From Parasulfuritortus sp049322515 (lineage in GTDB: Bacteria; Pseudomonadota; Gammaproteobacteria; Burkholderiales; Thiobacillaceae): a stretch of DNA of 64,000 nt. Below are positions 15,454-24,389 of the stretch, in pieces (positions within the stretch are counted from its first letter, which is position 1; each line of letters starts with the position of its first letter). The notes under the pieces are model-generated. The model ran no database searches and was not told the origin of the DNA. It saw nothing but the letters and a program-made list of their open reading frames with translations. Made by a program: the position numbers and the translations under genes. The stretch covers positions 1 to 64,000 of the forward strand of contig JBMOQW010000029.1 of NCBI GenBank assembly GCA_049322515.1, read 5' to 3'.

Positions 15454-16994
15454 TTCCCGTCCCCCGCCAGTTCTTCGATGGGGCTGCCCGTGGGCAGGTC
15501 CTGGACAGACAGCCAGCAGGCCAGCAGGCCCTGGGTGGCCAGTTCGGGGTAGCGGGCCTCGATGGCCTCGCGCACACGACGGGCCTTGGCCGACGCGCGT
15601 TCGCGGGCACCCGGCACCTTGGCGTCGTAGCGGTAGTGGATGGCGATCGGGATGGGCAGCCCGTGCTTGACGTTGAGGCCCTTGAAGATCTTGATGCCCA
15701 CGTCCATGTCGCCCGCCCCCTCTTCCAGGGTGTGCAGGTGGGCGTAGTAGGCCACGTTGCGCATCTGCACTTCCTCGAAGCCATCGCCCACGCTGATGTA
15801 GCGCTCGGCGTGGCCGATATCGGGGTAACGACCGTCGTACAGGTCGTTGACGTACTCGATCTGAGAAAAGTTGTTCACCAGCAGGTTGGCGATCAGGCGG
15901 CGCATGCCGTCGTGCGGCTCGCCCTGGCCGGCACCCCAGCCGTCCTTGCGGCTGGCGGCACGGATCGCCTCGTACACGGCGGCGCGCGCGGCGTCGGCGG
16001 ACAGCCGGGCGGTATCACGGTAGAGCGTGGCGTTGTCGACGTAGCGATAGGCCGTGAGGTCGCCATTGGCATCCGGAACGTGCACCTTGATGGCATCGGT
16101 ATCGGTATCCACGGCGATCAGCAGGATGTCGGTGCTGGCGCCGCAGCAGAAAGTGTTCTGGATCGCCTGGCGGAACTGGTTCAGGCGCTCGAGTGCCGCC
16201 TCGATGGCCTTGGTTTCGTTGCTGCCGTGGGCGGCGCAACCTTCATGGCACGGATCGGACGAGCTGGTGTGATACACCGCGATCTTCAGGTAGCGGGTGC
16301 CGGCATCGGCCGTGGTAGGCACGCCCTCGCGGTAGCGGCGCAGTTCCGTGGCGCTCCAGTGGCGCACGTCGGTCTCCACGTCGAACAGCGCGCCGGCATA
16401 GGCCTTGCGCCGCGCCAGCGAAGTCAGCGGCAGGCGCAGGATGTAGCGGCTCAAGCCCTTCAGGCGGCCGTCGGCGCAGGGGCTGATGTCGACCGCGTGG
16501 AAACCGCAGTCGAGGAAGAAATTGCGGGTGTCCTGCACCACTTCCAGCTGCGCCTTGATGTCCCGGGCAAACTGGTCCACTGCCGCCTTGAGCGACTCGA
16601 AGGCGCAATGCGCATACAGGGCCTTGAGATCGAGCCCGGCGACCCAGGCGTCGTCTAGGATGCCCTGGGGCAAGGCGTAGCCCAGCCGCTCACGCGCCAT
16701 CTGCTGGGCGCGCACCGGGAAGTCGTCCAGATGCTGCAAGGCCGAGAGGGTCTTGAGCGTCGGCACGATGGCCTCGAAGCGCCCCTTGACCGAATCCTCG
16801 CAATGTGCCAGGCGGGCGTTCATGGCGCGGTCGGCCAGGGCGTGGCGCGTGCCCGTCTCGACCGTGGCGGACGGCGCCGGCGCCGGACGGGCCTGCAAGG
16901 TCGCCGCCGGAGTACCCAGGCCGTAAGGCCCATGGGGCTTACGATGGGTACGCTGGGCCTGGGCTCGCAGTGCGTAAGCGTTGCGGGTATTCAT
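15450..16994 (-). CDS. csoSCA: Carboxysomal carbonic anhydrase CsoSCA
   Basis: 514 aa, the beta-class carbonic anhydrase of the alpha-carboxysome lumen, which turns HCO3- into CO2 beside Rubisco. Zinc and catalytic residues occur at C173, D175, R177 (CADGR), H242 and C253 (YHTSSSDPCHEGC), the same numbering as the Halothiobacillus neapolitanus enzyme. The N-terminal 50 residues are disordered and basic (RTHRKPHGPYG), the region known to bind Rubisco in that species. A helical domain (about 60-150), catalytic domain and degenerate second domain follow. The start is 12 bp after csoS2. Confidence 0.95.
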   Translation of the reverse strand: MNTRNAYALRAQAQRTHRKPHGPYGLGTPAATLQARPAPAPSATVETGTRHALADRAMNARLAHCEDSVKGRFEAIVPTLKTLSALQHLDDFPVRAQQMARERLGYALPQGILDDAWVAGLDLKALYAHCAFESLKAAVDQFARDIKAQLEVVQDTRNFFLDCGFHAVDISPCADGRLKGLSRYILRLPLTSLARRKAYAGALFDVETDVRHWSATELRRYREGVPTTADAGTRYLKIAVYHTSSSDPCHEGCAAHGSNETKAIEAALERLNQFRQAIQNTFCCGASTDILLIAVDTDTDAIKVHVPDANGDLTAYRYVDNATLYRDTARLSADAARAAVYEAIRAASRKDGWGAGQGEPHDGMRRLIANLLVNNFSQIEYVNDLYDGRYPDIGHAERYISVGDGFEEVQMRNVAYYAHLHTLEEGAGDMDVGIKIFKGLNVKHGLPIPIAIHYRYDAKVPGARERASAKARRVREAIEARYPELATQGLLACWLSVQDLPTGSPIEELAGDGK

Positions 16995-17006
16995 GGTCGC
17001 CGCTCC

Positions 17007-19295
17007 TTAGCCCCGTGCCCCACCGGACACGGTGATCACCGCGCCCTTGCCGGCATTGCCGCTGCTGCCGGTGACCCTGGCCAGCGGCACTTCCGGCTTT
17101 TCCAGATCCTTGTTGTTCCAGGCGCTGGCCCCCATGCCGCGCCCGCCGCCACGCAGGGTGGGGTTGCGGCCCTGGGCCCAGCGCCCTTCGGTACCGGTGA
17201 CCCGCTCGCTGCGGCCCCAGTCGTCGCCGGTGATGCGCCGGCCAGCCTCGCGGCCTTCGCCGGTGATCCGCTCGCCTTGCGCCGCCGGCCCGGACGCCGC
17301 CCATTCCTGGCGCGGGCCGGTCGGGTAGCCGCCTTCGTCGCGATAGCGGAACTCCGGGGTGCCGGAAACCAGGCCGGAAGCCATGTTCACCGGGCCGGTG
17401 ATACGGCCGGCGCCGCCGTAGCCGGTCCCGGTGATGCGGCCCCGCGCCTCGACCGCCGGGCTGCGGACGCTGAACGACTCGGGCCGGGGCTCGGCCGGGA
17501 TCATGCTCATGGCCATGGCACGCGGCCGGCCGGGCGCATGGAAGCGGGGATGCGCCTGCAGGGGCGTGGCGCCGGTCTCCACCGTGCCATGCTGGCAGCC
17601 GCAGCCCGACGCGATCTGTTCGCTGGCGGCATAGGGCGTACCGCTGATGGCCAGGTGGCTGCCCGGCTCGTCGCCGGTGACCCGGCCGGCACGGCCGAGC
17701 GGGGTGCCTGAAACAGCCTGGCCATGCAGGGTGTGGGTGACCGCCACCTTGGCCACAGCCACCCCGGGTGCAGCGTCGCAAGCGGCAGTGCCGCCAGCCT
17801 GCTCGATCCCGGTGACGCGCTGGCACCCGCCCTGCTCGTCACCGGTCAACTTTGGGAATCCGGCCCCCGCCATCAGCCCGGTCAGGGGGCGGCCGGAGGC
17901 TGTCCGCAGCTCGCGCACCTTGGCCGGCGCCTCGCCACGCGCGGCACCGCGCTCGTACTGGGACCCGGTGATGCGGCCTTCGGCACGCGGCTCGTTGCCG
18001 GTCACCTGGGCGGTGCGTTCCACCAGGTTGCCGGTGATCCGTTGCCCGCCCTGGCTGGCGGCCTCGCCGACCTTCTCCGGGCGGGGTTCCGGCCGAGTCT
18101 GGCAAACGTGCTGGAACTGCTCGTTCGACAGGTACTCCGTGCCGGAAATGCCGCGGCAGGCACCGGCCTCGTCGCCGGTCACCTTGATGGAACGGCCGAT
18201 CTCGATCCCGGACACGGGACGGCCCGCCACGGTGTGGGTGAGGGCCACCTTGGCCGGGCCGTTGATGGTCAGACGGGATACGCCGGCATCGTTGTACTGG
18301 GCGCCGGTGATGCCGCGCGCCGCGCCGGCCTCGCCGCCGGTCACGCCGACCGGGCGCGCCTCGTCGCTGCCGGTGACGGCCAGGCCACGGCGGGCGGTGA
18401 GCCCCATCGGTGCCTTGTCCGGGCGCGACGTGATGCCTTTGCCGGCACAGAACTCGCCGAAGTGCTCGCTGCCCAGGTATTCGGTGCCGGTAACCGGCTT
18501 GCAGGTGCCCGCCTCGCCGCCGGTCACCTTGACCGACCGCTTCACCTCGGTGCCGCTCACCGTCTGGCCGCGGCTGGTGGCACTGGCGCCCACCTTGGCC
18601 GGCGCAGGCGCCGGCTTGGTGGCGCAGAAGCCTTCGAATTGCTCGCTGCCGATGTACTCGGTGCCGGTGATGGTGCGGCAGGTGCCCGGCTCGTTGCCGG
18701 TGACCTTGACCGTGCGCTCGACCTGGGTGCCGGTCACGGTCTGGCCGGACAGGGTGGTGCCGGTCTCCACCTTGGCGGGGGCCTCGGCCGCCGGACGCAC
18801 CCGGCCGGAGGGCCGGGCCGGGGCGGCGTCGCCCCGGCCCTTCAGGCTCTGTTCGAGGCGGCGCTGGCGCGCGATCGACTGGCCACCGGCGGCGGACGAC
18901 TTGCCACCGGGTTTCGCCGGCAGGGCGGCCTTGCCGTGCAAGGACAAGGCCCGACGCCGCTCACGGCAATAATCGCGCACGCGCTCCCCGGCCTGTTCGG
19001 TCAGCGACTCGGCCACGGCAGGGGCCTCCTCGACCAGTGCGCAAGCCATGTCGATCGCGGTCTCGACGGCATCCTGGCGTGCTGCCTCGGCGGACGTCGG
19101 GGCCGTTTCGGCTGCGGTTGCCCGCTCGGGCGTGCTGGCCACCGGGGCCGGGCGGCGACTGGCGGCCACGCTTTGCGGCGTCACCATGGCCGCTCCCTTC
19201 TTGCCTGCCTTTGACAACATCGCCCGGCGCGCGAGGGCGTAATCTCTCCCCGTCAATCCTGCCAGGGGGTCGGCTTGAGCGGTCGATTCAGACAT
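17007..19295 (-). CDS. csoS2: Carboxysome scaffold protein CsoS2
   Basis: 762 aa disordered scaffold that links Rubisco to the shell; shorter than the 869 aa of H. neapolitanus. The N-terminal part has three basic helical repeats that bind Rubisco (GRDYALARRAMLSKAGKKG near 15, RDYCRERRRALSLHGK near 107, IARQRRLEQSLKGRG near 140). The middle (about 170-580) has around seven M-repeats with paired V/ITG motifs and paired cysteines (for example KVTGNEPGTC and ITGTEY); the third and fifth lack the cysteine pairs. The C-terminal part ends VTGSSGNAGKGAVITVSGGARG-like, the conserved shell-anchoring peptide. RBS AGAGGAA precedes the ATG. First gene of the operon; no cbbLS lies upstream. Confidence 0.95.
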   Translation of the reverse strand: MSESTAQADPLAGLTGRDYALARRAMLSKAGKKGAAMVTPQSVAASRRPAPVASTPERATAAETAPTSAEAARQDAVETAIDMACALVEEAPAVAESLTEQAGERVRDYCRERRRALSLHGKAALPAKPGGKSSAAGGQSIARQRRLEQSLKGRGDAAPARPSGRVRPAAEAPAKVETGTTLSGQTVTGTQVERTVKVTGNEPGTCRTITGTEYIGSEQFEGFCATKPAPAPAKVGASATSRGQTVSGTEVKRSVKVTGGEAGTCKPVTGTEYLGSEHFGEFCAGKGITSRPDKAPMGLTARRGLAVTGSDEARPVGVTGGEAGAARGITGAQYNDAGVSRLTINGPAKVALTHTVAGRPVSGIEIGRSIKVTGDEAGACRGISGTEYLSNEQFQHVCQTRPEPRPEKVGEAASQGGQRITGNLVERTAQVTGNEPRAEGRITGSQYERGAARGEAPAKVRELRTASGRPLTGLMAGAGFPKLTGDEQGGCQRVTGIEQAGGTAACDAAPGVAVAKVAVTHTLHGQAVSGTPLGRAGRVTGDEPGSHLAISGTPYAASEQIASGCGCQHGTVETGATPLQAHPRFHAPGRPRAMAMSMIPAEPRPESFSVRSPAVEARGRITGTGYGGAGRITGPVNMASGLVSGTPEFRYRDEGGYPTGPRQEWAASGPAAQGERITGEGREAGRRITGDDWGRSERVTGTEGRWAQGRNPTLRGGGRGMGASAWNNKDLEKPEVPLARVTGSSGNAGKGAVITVSGGARG

Positions 19296-19438
19296 GTCGT
19301 TCCTCTTGCTGGAGTTCGTTTCGCCGCGCCTCCACCCCGGAAGCGCATCACGGTTCCCAATTTAGCCAGCAGGGTGAATCAACAAAAGTTAATTGTTATT
19401 ATGTTGTCCATTTACATTTGTTTATGTGGAGATGCGCC
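19296..19438. promoter_or_regulatory. Divergent csoS2/cbbR promoter region with LysR-type dyad
   Basis: This 143-bp gap is markedly AT-richer than its surroundings at 19366-19430. It contains the dyad AACAA-N7-TTGTT at 19381-19397, of the form bound by LysR-type regulators, nested in a wider CAACA...TGTTG inverted repeat (19380-19406). It most likely holds the promoter for the cso operon on one side and the regulator on the other. Confidence 0.6.
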
Positions 19439-20416
19439 ATGCGCCTGCGCAATGTCACCCTGCATCAGCTGCGCCTGTTCCGCAGCCTGGGCACCCACCT
19501 TTCCTTCACCCGGGTGGCCGAGGAACTGCACCTGACCCAGCCCGCCGTCTCCATCCAGATCAAGCGCCTGGAAGAAAGCGTCGGCCTGCCGCTGGTCGAG
19601 CACATGGGCAAGCGGCTGTTCCTGACCGATGCCGGCAAGGAACTGTTCGAGGCATGCCGCGACGTGCTGGAGCGCATGCGGGTGCTGGGCGAGGACATGA
19701 CCGGCCTGGAGGAAGGCGTGCGCGGCCCGCTCAACCTGGCCGCCATCACCACTGCCAAGTACTTCATGCCGCATCTCCTGGGCGCCTTCCTGCGCGACTA
19801 CCCGGAAGTCGCGCCGCGCCTCACCATCACCAACCAAGCCCGGGTCGTCGAGCGTCTGGAAAGCAACCTGGATGACCTGGTGATCATGGGCACCCTGCCG
19901 GAAACCCTGGAACTGGAAGCCGAGTATTTCCTGGACAATCCCCTGGTCGTCGTGGCGCCCCCCAACCATCCGCTGGTCGGAGAAAAGCAGATCCCCCTGG
20001 CACGCATCGCGGAAGAGCGCTTTTTGTCCCGGGAACCCGGTTCCGGCACCCGCCAGGCCCGCACCCGGCTGTTCGCGCAACACGGCCTGATCGCCAACAC
20101 CTACATGGAGCTGGGCAGCAGCGAAGCGATCAAGCAGGCGGTGATGGCCGGCCTGGGCATCTCGGTCCTGTCGCGCCACAACCTGCGCCTGGAGCTGGAA
20201 TCGGGCCTGCTCGCGGTCCTCGACGTCGAGCACTTCCCGCTGGTCCGGCAGTGGTATGCGGTTCACCTCAAGGGCAAGAAGCTGTCGCACACGACGCGCC
20301 GCTTCCTCGACTTCCTGCTGCGCGACGGCGCCCGCATCTGGGAGGACACCGCGCACGGCCCCGGGAAACCGCCGGGCAAGCGTCGCGCCAGGGCGGCCAG
20401 CCGCGCGTCGGACTGA
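19439..20416 (+). CDS. cbbR: LysR-type regulator of the cso operon (CbbR-like)
   Basis: 325 aa LysR-family activator: N-terminal winged helix-turn-helix (LHQLRLFRSLGTHLSFTRVA and LTQPAVSIQIKRLE) and an effector-binding domain containing SREPGSGTRQARTRLF and GLGISVLSRHNL, features of CbbR, which senses Calvin-cycle metabolites. Start at 19439 has GGAG 7 bp upstream; an open frame extends further upstream but lacks family similarity. Divergent from csoS2, so control of the carboxysome operon is likely. It has a paralogue beside cbbL at 32320. Confidence 0.9.
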   Translation: MRLRNVTLHQLRLFRSLGTHLSFTRVAEELHLTQPAVSIQIKRLEESVGLPLVEHMGKRLFLTDAGKELFEACRDVLERMRVLGEDMTGLEEGVRGPLNLAAITTAKYFMPHLLGAFLRDYPEVAPRLTITNQARVVERLESNLDDLVIMGTLPETLELEAEYFLDNPLVVVAPPNHPLVGEKQIPLARIAEERFLSREPGSGTRQARTRLFAQHGLIANTYMELGSSEAIKQAVMAGLGISVLSRHNLRLELESGLLAVLDVEHFPLVRQWYAVHLKGKKLSHTTRRFLDFLLRDGARIWEDTAHGPGKPPGKRRARAASRASD

Positions 20417-20419
20417 CGG

Positions 20420-21508
20420 CTAGCCGTCCTGGCCGGGGAGGTCTTCAGCGGCGACCTGGACCGGCTCGTCCAGGTGGGCGGCCCATTCCCGCCACACGGC
20501 CCAGGCCACGGCGAGCACGACGGGACCGGCGAACAAGCCGACCAGGCCGAAGGCAAGCAACCCGCCCAGCACCCCGAACAGCACCAGCAGGAAGGGAATC
20601 TCGCCGACGCTGCTGATGAAGATCGGGCGCAGCACGTTGTCGATCTGGCTGACCACTGCCGCGCCCCACAGCCAGACCCCGATCGCGGCAGAGGTCTCGC
20701 CCTGGAACAGGAGCCAGGCGCCGGCGCTGCCCCAGGCCAGGGGTGTGCCGAAAGGAATCAGCGCGAACAGCGCGGTGAGGACCCCCAGGCTGACCGGCGA
20801 ACCCAGGCCGGCGACCCAATAGCCGAGGCCCGCCATGAACCCCTGCACCAGGGCAGTGACCAGGATGCCGTACACGACGGCCCGGGTGGTGACTGCCACC
20901 GCCCCGAGATAGCCATGCGTGCGCTCCCCGATGAAACGCGCCAGGACGTGGCCCAGCTCATGCACGATGCGTTCGCCGTCGCGATAGAAGAAAAACAGGA
21001 TGATCAGCACCAGCATCAGCTTGGCCAGGTTGCGGCCGATGCCGCCAGCCAGTTGCGCCGCCTCGCCGACATGGGCCGACACCCAGGCCTTGGCGCTGGT
21101 GGCGGCACCCTGCGGGTCGAGCAGCAACCATTCCCGTTTCTGGGCCAACCACTCGCCCAGCCAAGGCACGCCGGACAACCAGGCCGGCAGTTCCGGCGGC
21201 GCGACCAGAAACGCCTGGACTGCCGGCGCCAGGCGTCCGACCTCCTCCTGCGCCAGCCAGGCCAGCCAGAGCAAGGGCGCGAACAGGGTCAGCGCGGCCA
21301 GCCCGGTGGCCAGGCTGGCGGCCAGGGTATCGCGGCCCCGGCATCGTTGGCGCAACCATTCGACCAGCGGCCACGAGACATAGGCCAGGATCGCCGCCCA
21401 GGCCAAAGGCGCCCAGAACGGCGCCAGGACCAGGAACACCAGCCCCGCCAGGCCGACCAGGGCCAGCCAGGGCGCCAGGCGGCGGGTGAAGGGCGACGCG
21501 CTGGCCAT
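20420..21508 (-). CDS. AI-2E/PerM-family membrane transporter
   Basis: 362 aa with about eight membrane helices, AI-2 exporter/PerM family (DUF20). Typical segments are the paired helices around LIILFFFYRDGERI and FGTPLAWGSAGAWLL, and the end segment FGVLGGLLAFGLVGLFAGPVVLAV. Members have been linked to AI-2 export, Na+/H+ exchange or unknown permease roles, so the substrate is not settled here. It converges with cbbR (3 bp between stops) and its start overlaps the upstream TerB-like gene. Confidence 0.85.
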   Translation of the reverse strand: MASASPFTRRLAPWLALVGLAGLVFLVLAPFWAPLAWAAILAYVSWPLVEWLRQRCRGRDTLAASLATGLAALTLFAPLLWLAWLAQEEVGRLAPAVQAFLVAPPELPAWLSGVPWLGEWLAQKREWLLLDPQGAATSAKAWVSAHVGEAAQLAGGIGRNLAKLMLVLIILFFFYRDGERIVHELGHVLARFIGERTHGYLGAVAVTTRAVVYGILVTALVQGFMAGLGYWVAGLGSPVSLGVLTALFALIPFGTPLAWGSAGAWLLFQGETSAAIGVWLWGAAVVSQIDNVLRPIFISSVGEIPFLLVLFGVLGGLLAFGLVGLFAGPVVLAVAWAVWREWAAHLDEPVQVAAEDLPGQDG

Positions 21509-22473
21509 CAGCGGCCCTGGACCAGGGCCATCACCTGGCCCATGTCGAGGCTTTCGGCCTGTTGCCGGATGTGCGGCAGATACTGGGTTTGCAACTGCTT
21601 GGCCGGGCCGAGCAGGTCCTGGAACGTCGTCTTGAGGAGGGCGCCGTCCATGCGCCGTCCGCCGGCATAGTAGCGCTTGGCCAACTGGCCGAGCGCGTAG
21701 GTGGTGGCGAAGGAAAAGGCCACCCCGGTGGCCGCGCCGCCCAGCTTGCCGACGGTCTTGCCGGCCGCCTTGCCGAGCAGGCCGCCGAGCAGCTTGCGGC
21801 CGAACTGCTCCAGGTACTGGGCGGTCAGCCCGACCCCGGCGGCGGCGATGAATTCCTTGATGTGGCCCTGGTCGAGGCTGACGCCATGGGCCTGGCCGAT
21901 GCCGTACACCATCTTGATCTGCAAGGGGATGATGGCCATCGAGGCCCAGGATTGCGGCAACAGCTCCAGGGCCCCGTTGAGCAGGCTGTAGCGGAGGATG
22001 GATTGGTCCAGCTCGGCCTCCGTCAGTGTCGCACGCGGCGCCGGCGACTCGACCTCGGGGTTCCCTGCCACGGTCGCCGGCGCGGCAGCCCCGGACAGCG
22101 TTTCGAGCGTCACGGCCTCGGCTTCGATCGACGCGGCCGCCGGGTCATCGAGGCCGAGCAGGCTGCGCAGCTGGTCGAGAAACCTGCGTTCGACGCTGCT
22201 CACCTGGCCATCGGCCTCGCACACATGCAGGGCCATCTCGTACGCCAGCTGGCGATGTGCCGAGGTTTCCAGGACATGGATCGCGTCCTCCAGGCGGGTC
22301 CGCCGCAGCAGGACCTCCTGATCCAGGCGTATCAGATCGGGCACGCCGGCGTCGTTGGCGAGCGACTCGGCGATGCGCCGGATGGCGTCACGCTCGCGGG
22401 CGTGCTTGTCGCCATCCTCGAAAGCGGCGTACAGGACCACGGTGAGCAGGGCACGTTGCTGTTCAGGATTCAT
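21508..22473 (-). CDS. TerB-like/DUF697-type protein
   Basis: 321 aa. The N-terminal part (about residues 1-115) resembles the TerB tellurite-resistance fold (YAAFEDGDKHARERDAIRRI and MALHVCEADGQVSSVERRFL, with acidic metal-binding-like residues). A linker rich in Ala/Glu/Pro follows. The C-terminal part (about 165-300) resembles DUF697, with small glycine-rich hydrophobic segments (GKAAGKTVGKLGGAATGVA). The cellular role of this combination is unknown; membrane-stress functions have been proposed for such families. Stop and start overlap with the AI-2E gene, suggesting co-expression. Confidence 0.75.
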   Translation of the reverse strand: MNPEQQRALLTVVLYAAFEDGDKHARERDAIRRIAESLANDAGVPDLIRLDQEVLLRRTRLEDAIHVLETSAHRQLAYEMALHVCEADGQVSSVERRFLDQLRSLLGLDDPAAASIEAEAVTLETLSGAAAPATVAGNPEVESPAPRATLTEAELDQSILRYSLLNGALELLPQSWASMAIIPLQIKMVYGIGQAHGVSLDQGHIKEFIAAAGVGLTAQYLEQFGRKLLGGLLGKAAGKTVGKLGGAATGVAFSFATTYALGQLAKRYYAGGRRMDGALLKTTFQDLLGPAKQLQTQYLPHIRQQAESLDMGQVMALVQGR

Positions 22474-22546
22474 GTCGGGTCAACTCCGTTCAAAGGGCTT
22501 CGATCCGCCCACGGGGCTCCGGGACGGACGGTTTCCAGGGCGCCGC

Positions 22547-23254
22547 TCAACGGCCACGCAGCACGTCGGTCAAGGCGAGGCCGGCCAGGCGCCTGACATG
22601 GCCGGCCAGATAGTAAAGCACGGCCAGCATCATCAGGGTCGCCGGCAAGGCGATCATCGGATAACTCAACAGGGTGAGTCGCCCGAGCTCTTCGTTGAAG
22701 GCCGCGCTGCCGGCCGGGCTGGTGACGACCCAGGTGGCCAGCAGGTAGTTCATGAGCGCGGAAAACGCGAAGGAACCGGCCAGCATCCAAGTGGCGGCCC
22801 GCAAGCGGGCCTCGAAGGCAGCCTGGTTGCCGCGCGCGGCCAGGGCGCGGTCGATCTTGTCGGTATCCAGCAACGCTGGCGTGTAGAGCAATACCCGCAC
22901 CAAGGGCTTGCCGGTGAAGACCGAGGCCACCACGACGAGACCGAGCACGGCGGGCACCGCGGCCTCCTTCACGGCCAGCCAGCGGGTCTCCAGTTCCAAC
23001 AGGCCGATGCCCCCGGTCAGCAGCAGGCTGACCACGCCCAGCGCGGCGAACAGACTGAAGCCCCGCTCGGTCAGCCACGTTCGCAGCGCCCAGCCGATCG
23101 GCAGCGACAAGGCCAGGAGCAGCGCGCCGGCCGGGCCGAGCGCTTCGAGCTTGGTGCCCTGCATCAGGATCAGTGAGGGGAGGAGCAAGGTGACGGCGAT
23201 TTCGAGGAGCGATACGCGGGAGGCGGTGGCGGTGGCGGTGGCGGTGGCGGTCAT
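22547..23254 (-). CDS. Polytopic membrane protein (VC0807-like)
   Basis: 235 aa with about six membrane helices. The overall pattern (LLPSLILMQGTKLEALGP start, GLLELETRWLAVKEAAVPA, VLLYTPALLDTDKIDRAL) resembles the VC0807 family of uncharacterised inner-membrane proteins. The N-terminus starts with a Thr-Ala dipeptide run encoded by the hexamer repeat GGCGGT at about 23223-23251; slippage there would change repeat number without breaking the frame. Function unknown. Confidence 0.7.
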   Translation of the reverse strand: MTATATATATASRVSLLEIAVTLLLPSLILMQGTKLEALGPAGALLLALSLPIGWALRTWLTERGFSLFAALGVVSLLLTGGIGLLELETRWLAVKEAAVPAVLGLVVVASVFTGKPLVRVLLYTPALLDTDKIDRALAARGNQAAFEARLRAATWMLAGSFAFSALMNYLLATWVVTSPAGSAAFNEELGRLTLLSYPMIALPATLMMLAVLYYLAGHVRRLAGLALTDVLRGR

Positions 23255-23382
23255 GGCAGTCGGTCATTCATGTCAATGCAAGGGGGATTCCGGCCGGTCG
23301 CGGGCCTGGCCCGCGCGCCTGGGGTCGACCGTACGGCGCGCCTTTCGTTCACCCGGGACCAGGACACCGTGTCTGGGCTGGG

Positions 23383-23781
23383 TCAGGCCCAGGCCGCCAT
23401 CAGGCGCGGTCCGATCCGGGCGAACTCGACCCCCAGGACGATCCACCAGGCCAGGATCACCATGCCGGTGGCGGCCGCGGCGATGTCCTTGATGAGACCA
23501 ATCTTTTCGTTGTGGCGGGTTTCGACAAAATCGCACAGGGCCTCGATGGCGGTATTGAACAGTTCCGCCGCCACCACCAGGCCGGTGGCCAGCAGGATCA
23601 GCGCCGCGTCGACCCAGTCATGCAGCCAGACGGCGATGCCGAGCATGACCACCGAGAGGACCACCTTGTACATCACGCTGAAGTCGTGCAGCACGGCATA
23701 GCGCAGTCCGGCAACGATCACTTGCAGCTTGCGCAGGGGCCGGTAGCCGGGCTCGCCGGTCTCCAGGAACTTGTTTCTCAT
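23383..23781 (-). CDS. dgkA: Diacylglycerol kinase, prokaryotic type
   Basis: 132 aa integral membrane kinase with three helices, phosphorylating diacylglycerol (or, in some bacteria, undecaprenol) with ATP. The family signature around EXXNTAIE is present as AAELFNTAIEALCDFV, and the conserved cytoplasmic segment ETRHNEKIGLIKDIAAAA follows. It overlaps the PAP2 phosphatase gene by 4 bp. The pair could recycle lipid carriers. Confidence 0.92.
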   Translation of the reverse strand: MRNKFLETGEPGYRPLRKLQVIVAGLRYAVLHDFSVMYKVVLSVVMLGIAVWLHDWVDAALILLATGLVVAAELFNTAIEALCDFVETRHNEKIGLIKDIAAAATGMVILAWWIVLGVEFARIGPRLMAAWA

Positions 23782-24389
23782 GCCTGTCTCCCTTGAATGG
23801 CTGTGGCGCTGGCTGCCGCCAGCCCGGCCCAGGCCAGCGCGACCAGCAGCCCGGCCAGCACGTCACTGGGCCAGTGTACCTGGAGATAGAGGCGCGAAGT
23901 GGCCACCAGGCACACGCCACCCGCCAGGACACTCGCCAGTATCCGGCGGGCCCACGGCTGGCGGACCGGCAAGCACGCCCACAGGCCCAGGGCCAAGGCC
24001 GCGGCATGGGTGGTGTGGCCACTAGGAAAGGACCAGTCGACGCCGATGAAGTCGGCCAGGGCCGGATGCTGGTCGGGCCGGAGTCGACCAATCGCTTGCT
24101 TGAGTGCCCAAGTGGTCAGCGCCGCACCGAAATAGGTCATGGCCAGCAGCCACGCCGCCAGCCCTTGCCGGCGTGCGATCAGCCAGGCGACCAGGCCCAG
24201 CACCACCGGTGCCAGCAGATAGCCCGACCCCAGCCAGGTCACCGCCTGGAACAAGCCATCCAGGACCGGCCCGCGCAGGGCAGCGAACAGGTCGAGCAGG
24301 CCCTGGTCGAGTCCGGCCAGCCTGTCCCGCGCCAGGGCCAGAAACCCCACGCCGGCGCTGGCGAGCCCCGCGAGACGGAGGTCAGGCAT
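23778..24389 (-). CDS. PAP2-family lipid phosphatase
   Basis: 203 aa membrane phosphatase. The three phosphatase motifs are present: KQAIGRLRP, PSGHT and SRLYLQVHWPSDV. Such enzymes remove phosphate from phosphatidic acid, phosphatidylglycerol phosphate or undecaprenyl pyrophosphate. Start at 24387-24389 joins the upstream gene in an overlap; the longer frame to 24920 is not supported. Next to dgkA it suggests a lipid phosphate cycle. Confidence 0.9.
   Translation of the reverse strand: MPDLRLAGLASAGVGFLALARDRLAGLDQGLLDLFAALRGPVLDGLFQAVTWLGSGYLLAPVVLGLVAWLIARRQGLAAWLLAMTYFGAALTTWALKQAIGRLRPDQHPALADFIGVDWSFPSGHTTHAAALALGLWACLPVRQPWARRILASVLAGGVCLVATSRLYLQVHWPSDVLAGLLVALAWAGLAAASATAIQGRQA

Noticed and set aside
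17007..19295. Programmed frameshift site in csoS2
   Set aside because: H. neapolitanus makes a short and a long CsoS2 by frameshifting, but I see no clear slippery heptamer followed by a structure here, so I make no claim.
23223..23251. Phase-variable hexamer repeat at the start of the VC0807-like gene
   Set aside because: The GGCGGT units are in multiples of three bases, so copy changes only alter a Thr-Ala run and cannot switch the gene off.
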